From Hoeflea_A sp965228435 (GTDB lineage: Bacteria > Pseudomonadota > Alphaproteobacteria > Rhizobiales > Rhizobiaceae), in NCBI GenBank assembly GCA_965228435.1, contig OZ245818.1, forward strand, positions 5,146,001 to 5,210,000: a DNA stretch of 64,000 nucleotides. Direction: 5' to 3'. The notes under the pieces were generated by a model. The model was not told the DNA's origin and made no database searches. It saw only the letters and a list, made by a program, of their open reading frames with translations. Positions 59,721-64,000 of this stretch are shown one piece after another (position 1 is the first letter of the stretch; the number at the start of each line of letters is the position of its first letter). The translations under genes and the position numbers were made by a program.

Positions 59721-61112
59721 ATGACTTCCACTGCAGCCATGACGGTCTCGGCCGTGTCCGATATCTCGGATGCGGACAGCGACGACGCCTATCTCAGCAC
59801 CAACGCATACGCGGAATCAGCGCTTGAGCATGCCAAGCAGGATGGCTTGCTGTTGGCCATGCGGGCCCGCTGGATCGCGCTGGCCATCATTGCCGTGATG
59901 CTGCCGGTGATCAATTTCAACTGGGAGGTGCTCTACTACTATGTCCTTCTGGCGCTTTTCGCATTCATCGGATGGGCTCAGTGGCAGGTAGGCCGGGTCG
60001 GCCGCTCGCGACCCGAACTGATATTGATTTTCTGCGACCTGGCGCTGATGACGTCGATCACCATCGTGCCGAACCCTCTGAGTGACCTCGATTGGCCGCT
60101 GGCCATGCAGTACCGCTACGGCGGCTTCATCTTCTTTTTTGTTCTGCTTGCCGGCGCCACACTGGCCTATTCCTGGCGAACGGTCATTGCTGTTGGAACC
60201 TGGACCGCCGGATTGTGGGCGATCGGTGCGGGAGTCGTCTATCTGTGGCCCAATGCCCAGCCTGAAATGACAGCCGCGGTGGATACCGCCTTTGCCGGTC
60301 AGCCGCGGCTGGCGGAAATTCTCGATCCAAATGCCATCCATTTCGGCTGGCGGCTGCAGGAAGTTGTCGTCTTCGTCATTGTGGCGGCGACGCTTGCGCT
60401 GACGGTCAGGCGATCCAGCCTGCTGCTGAAGAGTCATGCCGCGTCAGAGCGCGAACGCAGCAACCTGGCGCGCTACTTTTCACCCAATGTTGTGGCCGAG
60501 CTTTCTCAGAACGACGAACCGCTGAAACAAGTACGGACCCAGGATGTGGCCGTCCTGTTCGTCGATATAATGGGTTTCACCGCCTTGGCGGACGGGCGGG
60601 ACCCGGAAGATGTCATCCGCACCCTGCGGACGTTTCATGGACGTATGGAACGGGCGGTTTTCGACAATGGCGGAACACTCGACAAGTATCTGGGAGATGG
60701 GCTGATGGCGACTTTCGGTACGCCGTTCGCCGGTGAATCTGATGCCGGTAATGCCCTTCGCTGCGCGCGATCCATGATGGCCAGTGTTGCCGACATGAAC
60801 CGCGAGCGGGAACAGGCAGGCCAGCCGCCGCTGCGGGTCGGTTTCGGTTTGCACTACGGCCCGGTGGTTCTTGGCGATATAGGAGCAAATCGACTGGAGT
60901 TCGCGGTGATCGGCGGCACGGTCAACGTGGCAAGCCGGCTCGAGAGCCTTTCACGCACGCTGCAATGCACGCTCGTGGCAAGCGCTGATATCGTTGAGAG
61001 GGCGCGCGCCGAAACGGCAACCTGGGACAGCGATCTCAACGGATTTGTGGAACATCCGGACCAGTCCATTCGCGGGGTCGAGCGGTCGATGAACGTGTGG
61101 AGCCTGCAATAG
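59721..61112 (+). CDS. Membrane-bound class III adenylate cyclase
   Basis: A 463-residue cyclase. The N-terminal ~230 residues contain about six hydrophobic helices (for example WIALAIIAVMLPVINF and VVFVIVAATLALTV). They join by a short linker (SNLARYFSPNVVAEL, a typical S-helix/HAMP-like connector) to the catalytic domain (~270-450). Metal-binding Asp residues lie in VDIMGFT and YLGDGLMATF, and VNVASRLESL carries the transition-state Asn and Arg. ATG 59721 follows GGGTGG; a GTG three codons earlier is possible. It ends 12 bases from convergent hemF. Confidence 0.92.
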   Translation: MTSTAAMTVSAVSDISDADSDDAYLSTNAYAESALEHAKQDGLLLAMRARWIALAIIAVMLPVINFNWEVLYYYVLLALFAFIGWAQWQVGRVGRSRPELILIFCDLALMTSITIVPNPLSDLDWPLAMQYRYGGFIFFFVLLAGATLAYSWRTVIAVGTWTAGLWAIGAGVVYLWPNAQPEMTAAVDTAFAGQPRLAEILDPNAIHFGWRLQEVVVFVIVAATLALTVRRSSLLLKSHAASERERSNLARYFSPNVVAELSQNDEPLKQVRTQDVAVLFVDIMGFTALADGRDPEDVIRTLRTFHGRMERAVFDNGGTLDKYLGDGLMATFGTPFAGESDAGNALRCARSMMASVADMNREREQAGQPPLRVGFGLHYGPVVLGDIGANRLEFAVIGGTVNVASRLESLSRTLQCTLVASADIVERARAETATWDSDLNGFVEHPDQSIRGVERSMNVWSLQ

Positions 61113-61124
61113 TCGGGAACGCGC

Positions 61125-62036
61125 CTACGGCCAGCGCACTGCGGGCGGCATGGACGAGAGGATGGATTCCACATTGCCGCCTGTTTTGAGGCCGAAAATT
61201 GTGCCGCGGTCGTAAAGCAGGTTGAACTCGACGTAGCGGCCACGACGGACCAGCTGTTCCTCGCGGTCGGCTTCCGTCCACTCAGTGTTGAAGTTGGATC
61301 GCACCAGTTTCGGGTAGATGACGGCGAAGGCCCGTCCGACATCCTGGACAAAGGCGAAATCGGCTTTCCAACCGCCCGCAGCCTCTTTCGACCGAAGCCA
61401 GTCGAAGAAGATTCCACCGACGCCACGCGGTTCGTCGCGGTGCTTGAGGTAGAAGTACTCGTCGCACCAATCCTTGTAGCGCTCGTAGTCTGCGATCGGA
61501 TGGCGAGAGCAGGCAATTTGCATCGCCTTGTGGAATAACTGTGTGTCCGGATCGTCCTGCGTGCGGCGACGCATAAGCACCGGCGTCAGGTCGGCGCCAC
61601 CGCCGAACCACTGCGTGGAGGTAACCACCATGCGGGTGTTCATGTGAACGGCCGGCACATGTGGGTTAACCGGATGGGCTATCAGCGAAATGCCTGAGGC
61701 CCAGAAGCTCGGATCCAGTTCGGCACCCGGGATCTGCTTGCGAAACTCCGGCGAAAATTCGCCAAACACCGTGGACGTGTGAACACCGACTTTTTCGAAC
61801 ACCCGGCCGCGCATGACCGACATGGTTCCGCCGCCACCGCGCCCTTCGTCTCGCGCCCATTCCTTTGGCTCGAAGCGACCGGGAGGATCCTCTGACAAGG
61901 CACCGGTCAGTTCGTCCTCGATCTGCTCAAACGACGTGCAGATTGCGTCGCGCAGTGTCTCGAACCATGCACGCGCCTCGGCTTTCTTTTCGTCCAACCC
62001 GTCGGGCAGGCCGATCGGAAGGTTCGGTCGCTCCAT
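61125..62036 (-). CDS. hemF: Oxygen-dependent coproporphyrinogen III oxidase
   Basis: A 303-residue HemF that oxidatively decarboxylates coproporphyrinogen III to protoporphyrinogen IX in haem synthesis. Recognised blocks are GGGTMSVMRGRVFEKVGVH, SLIAHPVNPHVPAVHMNTR, the WFGGGADLTP signature, HKMQ-like FHKAMQIAC, FYLKHRDEPRGVGGIFFDW and EFNLLYDRGTIFGL with the final RWP. Length is normal. It stands alone on its strand, and the 150 bases upstream hold its promoter and that of the small gene at 62188. Confidence 0.97.
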   Translation of the reverse strand: MERPNLPIGLPDGLDEKKAEARAWFETLRDAICTSFEQIEDELTGALSEDPPGRFEPKEWARDEGRGGGGTMSVMRGRVFEKVGVHTSTVFGEFSPEFRKQIPGAELDPSFWASGISLIAHPVNPHVPAVHMNTRMVVTSTQWFGGGADLTPVLMRRRTQDDPDTQLFHKAMQIACSRHPIADYERYKDWCDEYFYLKHRDEPRGVGGIFFDWLRSKEAAGGWKADFAFVQDVGRAFAVIYPKLVRSNFNTEWTEADREEQLVRRGRYVEFNLLYDRGTIFGLKTGGNVESILSSMPPAVRWP

Positions 62037-62187
62037 GCGTTAATCCCCCTAGTCTTGCGGCACACATAACAGCAAGCCTGTCACCATGCCAATGAGCGTT
62101 TCCTGAAAATTCGGTGAGGCACCATGTGACCCGCGGAAGACTCGCAATGAGCGGCCCGAAGCCCTATTATCAGGGCGAAGAGTGCTG

Positions 62188-62454
62188 ATGAGTATGAAAC
62201 GCGTTCCGACAGTACCGCCGCTTGACGGCCTGCGCCGACAGATCAGAAAAGGGCGCCGCCAAAGCGCCACTACGCGGCGCGATTCCTTTGTGCGCGAGAC
62301 TTTCCGGCTGCCTCGCAGCGCCGCGCGCGCCAAGGCCCGGGAGTGGTTCGACGCCTGGCCGCGGGCGGCCTACTGGACCGAGGTCGAAAGCTGGCGTCAA
62401 TTGCCTGACGATCACATCGAATTCACTATGCGTCGCCTGCCGTCCGCCGACTGA
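62188..62454 (+). CDS. Small conserved-type hypothetical protein
   Basis: An 88-residue basic protein. The core is SFVRETFRLPRSAARAKARE followed by WFDAWPRAAYWTEVESWRQL and an FTMRRLP end, rich in Arg and Trp. It reads as a small helical soluble protein. I do not recognise a family. A short hairpin, GCCCT-ATTATC-AGGGC (62161-62176), ends eleven bases before ATG 62188 and may affect translation. It converges on trmL with seven bases between. Confidence 0.6.
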   Translation: MSMKRVPTVPPLDGLRRQIRKGRRQSATTRRDSFVRETFRLPRSAARAKAREWFDAWPRAAYWTEVESWRQLPDDHIEFTMRRLPSAD

Positions 62455-62461
62455 GCCGAAC

Positions 62462-62932
62462 CTATCCAATCAACTGATCCGTTTGTCGGAGAGCCTCGCC
62501 GGCAAACAGTGCAGCCGAAACCGCGAGGTTGAGCGAACGCTTTCCGGGAACCATCGGAATGCGCAATCGGGCGTCGGATGCCGCATGCACCTCCTCCGGA
62601 ACACCTGCGCTCTCGCGACCGAAAAGCAATATGTCACCCTTTCGATACTCGAAATCCACGTGGGCCCGTTCGGCCTTCGTCGTCGCCAGGACCAGCCGCC
62701 TTTGCTCCGTTTTTCTCCATTCGAGAAAATGCCGCCAGGTCAGGTGACGATGCAGCAGCGCCTGTTCCGTGTAGTCCATTCCGGCACGCCGCAATGCCCG
62801 GTTCGACAGGTCGAAGCCGGCCGGTTCGATAATGTCGACAGCCAGGTCGAAACAGGCAGCCATGCGGAGGATCGTGCCCGTGTTTCCCGGAATGTCCGGC
62901 TGGTAGAGCGCTATTCGCAGATCAACAGACAT
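62462..62932 (-). CDS. trmL: tRNA (cytidine/uridine-34-2'-O)-methyltransferase
   Basis: A 156-residue SPOUT methyltransferase that methylates the wobble ribose of some tRNA-Leu isoacceptors. The N-terminus LYQPDIPGNTGTILRMAACF and the knot motifs FGRESAGVPEE and IPMVPGKRSLNLAVSAAL, where the SAM-binding trefoil forms, are all present. Its length matches TrmL, the minimal SPOUT enzyme. The gene stands alone on its strand. Confidence 0.95.
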   Translation of the reverse strand: MSVDLRIALYQPDIPGNTGTILRMAACFDLAVDIIEPAGFDLSNRALRRAGMDYTEQALLHRHLTWRHFLEWRKTEQRRLVLATTKAERAHVDFEYRKGDILLFGRESAGVPEEVHAASDARLRIPMVPGKRSLNLAVSAALFAGEALRQTDQLIG

Positions 62933-63099
62933 GGCCTTGACCTTTCCGGCATCACCTCAGGCAGGTGGCGTGGCGGAATTGCAACAGCAAGTTGGGTTGC
63001 CGATGTCAACATCCATTTTCGGTCACCCCACGGTGGAAGTCGAAGTCGAATCGCGATAGAAACCCGGCTCTGAACTGGAACCGAACGGAGGAGACATTG

Positions 63100-63186
63100 A
63101 TGGATTGCATTCATACTCTCCAGCCATTCATGGCTATCACCACCGCGCCAGCGGTGTTTCCGGTTCCAACGCTTCGGAAGCGCTAA
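63100..63186 (+). CDS. Possible 28-residue leader peptide or small protein
   Basis: In the 439-base gap 62933-63371 a 28-codon frame starts at ATG 63100 after a very good binding site (GGAGGAGAC, seven bases upstream) and ends at TAA 63184-63186. The peptide starts MDCIHTLQPFMAITTAPAVF and ends in basic LRKR, with a modest hydrophobic middle. It lies 185 bases before the ABC exporter gene. A small CCGCC-CAA-GGCGG hairpin follows near 63308. It could be a leader or a small protein; nothing else in the gap supports a gene. Confidence 0.33.
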   Translation: MDCIHTLQPFMAITTAPAVFPVPTLRKR

Positions 63187-63371
63187 TCCGAGCTTTGCGG
63201 AAATCCCAACGGCAGATTTTCGTTTCACGGTGCTTTGAGCACACCCCCAATTTCTGAGCATTGACGGCTCGTCCAACCTACAGACTGCACCATCACAGGT
63301 GAAAACCGCCCAAGGCGGATGTCGTTCGTTGAATTTGCAGCCGCTGCTCGTCAAGATCCCGAGGCCCACTC

Positions 63372-64000
63372 ATGTTCGGCTGGTTTGAAAAACGACTGAA
63401 TCCCTATCCCGAGGTCCCTTCCGGGCAACCTCCCAAGCAATTTCTGGCCTTCTGCTGGCACTATTCGAAGGATGCTGCACCGTGGCTCTTGATGATGTCG
63501 GTTCTAACTGCGGCAATCGCCGTCGGCGAGGTGTTCCTGTTCGGCTTCCTTGGCGATATCGTCAACTGGCTGTCGGCCTCGAGTCGCGAGGATTTCATGG
63601 CTCGGGAGGGCATGCGTCTCTTTTGGATGGGCGCGTTGATCCTGGTCGGCTTGCCGGTCATCGTCTGGATCCAGTCGATGCTGACCCACCAGACGTTGCT
63701 GGGCAACTATCCGATGATTGCCCGTTGGCAGATGCACCGGCATCTTCTCGGCCAGAGCCTGTCCTTTTTTGCCGACGAGTTCGCCGGGCGCGTCGCAACG
63801 CGCGTCATGCAGACGTCCCTGGCGATTCGCGAAGCGGTGATCAAGGTTCTCGATGTCCTGGTTTACGTGGCGGTCTACTTCCTCACCATGCTGGCCATGG
63901 TTGCTGCCGCCGATATCAGGTTGGTGGTACCGCTGATTGTCTGGCTCGGCGTCTACCTTGCCCTGATATGGTATTTCGTGCCGCGCATGAAACGCATCGC
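63372..64000 (+). CDS. ABC exporter, N-terminal part (runs off the window)
   Basis: The first ~209 residues of an ABC transporter of the fused permease-ATPase type; the ATPase half lies beyond the window edge. After a soluble start (FGWFEKRLNPYPEVP) come four or more transmembrane helices (APWLLMMSVLTAAIAVGEVF, WMGALILVGLPVIVWIQ, VLDVLVYVAVYFLTMLAMVA, VVPLIVWLGVYLALIWYFVP). Between them is the coupling-region segment LSFFADEFAGRVATRVMQTS typical of MsbA/lipid- and drug-type exporters. The substrate cannot be inferred. Confidence 0.85.
   Translation, partial: MFGWFEKRLNPYPEVPSGQPPKQFLAFCWHYSKDAAPWLLMMSVLTAAIAVGEVFLFGFLGDIVNWLSASSREDFMAREGMRLFWMGALILVGLPVIVWIQSMLTHQTLLGNYPMIARWQMHRHLLGQSLSFFADEFAGRVATRVMQTSLAIREAVIKVLDVLVYVAVYFLTMLAMVAAADIRLVVPLIVWLGVYLALIWYFVPRMKRI

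Noticed and set aside
1..64000. tRNA genes, rRNA, CRISPR arrays, insertion sequences and prophage
   Set aside because: I looked in all gaps for cloverleaf arms, regularly spaced repeats, transposase-like frames and terminal inverted repeats and found none that hold up.

Overview
The window is a 64 kb stretch of GC-rich, densely packed, plasmid- or chromosome-borne DNA from an alphaproteobacterium. It is most likely a member of the Hyphomicrobiales (Rhizobiales). The support is a UDP-xylose synthase / UDP-xylose 4-epimerase / GT2 / GH26 / DUF995 polysaccharide operon like the one in Sinorhizobium, a MoxR-DUF58-DUF4159 block next to DUF1285-NUDIX-cca, and hemF near trmL. I saw no rRNA, tRNA, CRISPR array, transposase or integrase.

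Layout. 176-6301: rsgA, a YARHG-type secreted protein, then an amidohydrolase, two IclR-type regulators (one fused to a sugar-binding-protein-like domain) and an arylformamidase-like hydrolase. 6308-9398: an EamA exporter with a divergent Lrp/AsnC regulator, an SDR dehydrogenase, a strongly structured intergenic region and a YdjM-like membrane protein. 9420-19229: a GntR-controlled run of ten tightly spaced genes coding for a BMP-type nucleoside ABC importer (4 genes), an isochorismatase-like hydrolase, a PfkB kinase, a nucleoside phosphorylase, a SIS-domain isomerase and an aldehyde dehydrogenase. It looks like a complete uptake and breakdown route for some nucleoside. 19207-19935: a spermidine-synthase-like protein.

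20218-23167 is the most striking region. It holds three genes in a row: a membrane-anchored protein with 24 cysteines, a full-length cholesterol-dependent cytolysin (CDC) homologue of 470 residues, and a 150-residue papain-fold protein resembling the cysteine protease/deamidase domains of bacterial toxins. CDCs are typical of Gram-positive pathogens and rare in Gram-negatives. The combination suggests a pore-former plus effector.

23385-34765: an adenylate cyclase, a YcaO protein followed by a BTAD/SARP-type regulator, an M20 amidohydrolase, a group of small uncharacterised proteins around a secreted six-cysteine peptide, an AAC(3)-like acetyltransferase, an SH3-repeat protein, an ABM-like protein and ChaC. 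34841-42261: LysR/DoxX pair, phosphoesterase, NUDIX, glutathionyl-hydroquinone reductase, GNAT, small exported proteins and a CadC-like membrane regulator. 42718-48216: the arabinose/xylose polysaccharide operon ending in a clear terminator. 48324-55142: MoxR block. 55428-64000: DUF1285, CoA pyrophosphatase, cca, a LysR regulator, a second adenylate cyclase, hemF, trmL and the start of an ABC exporter that runs off the window.
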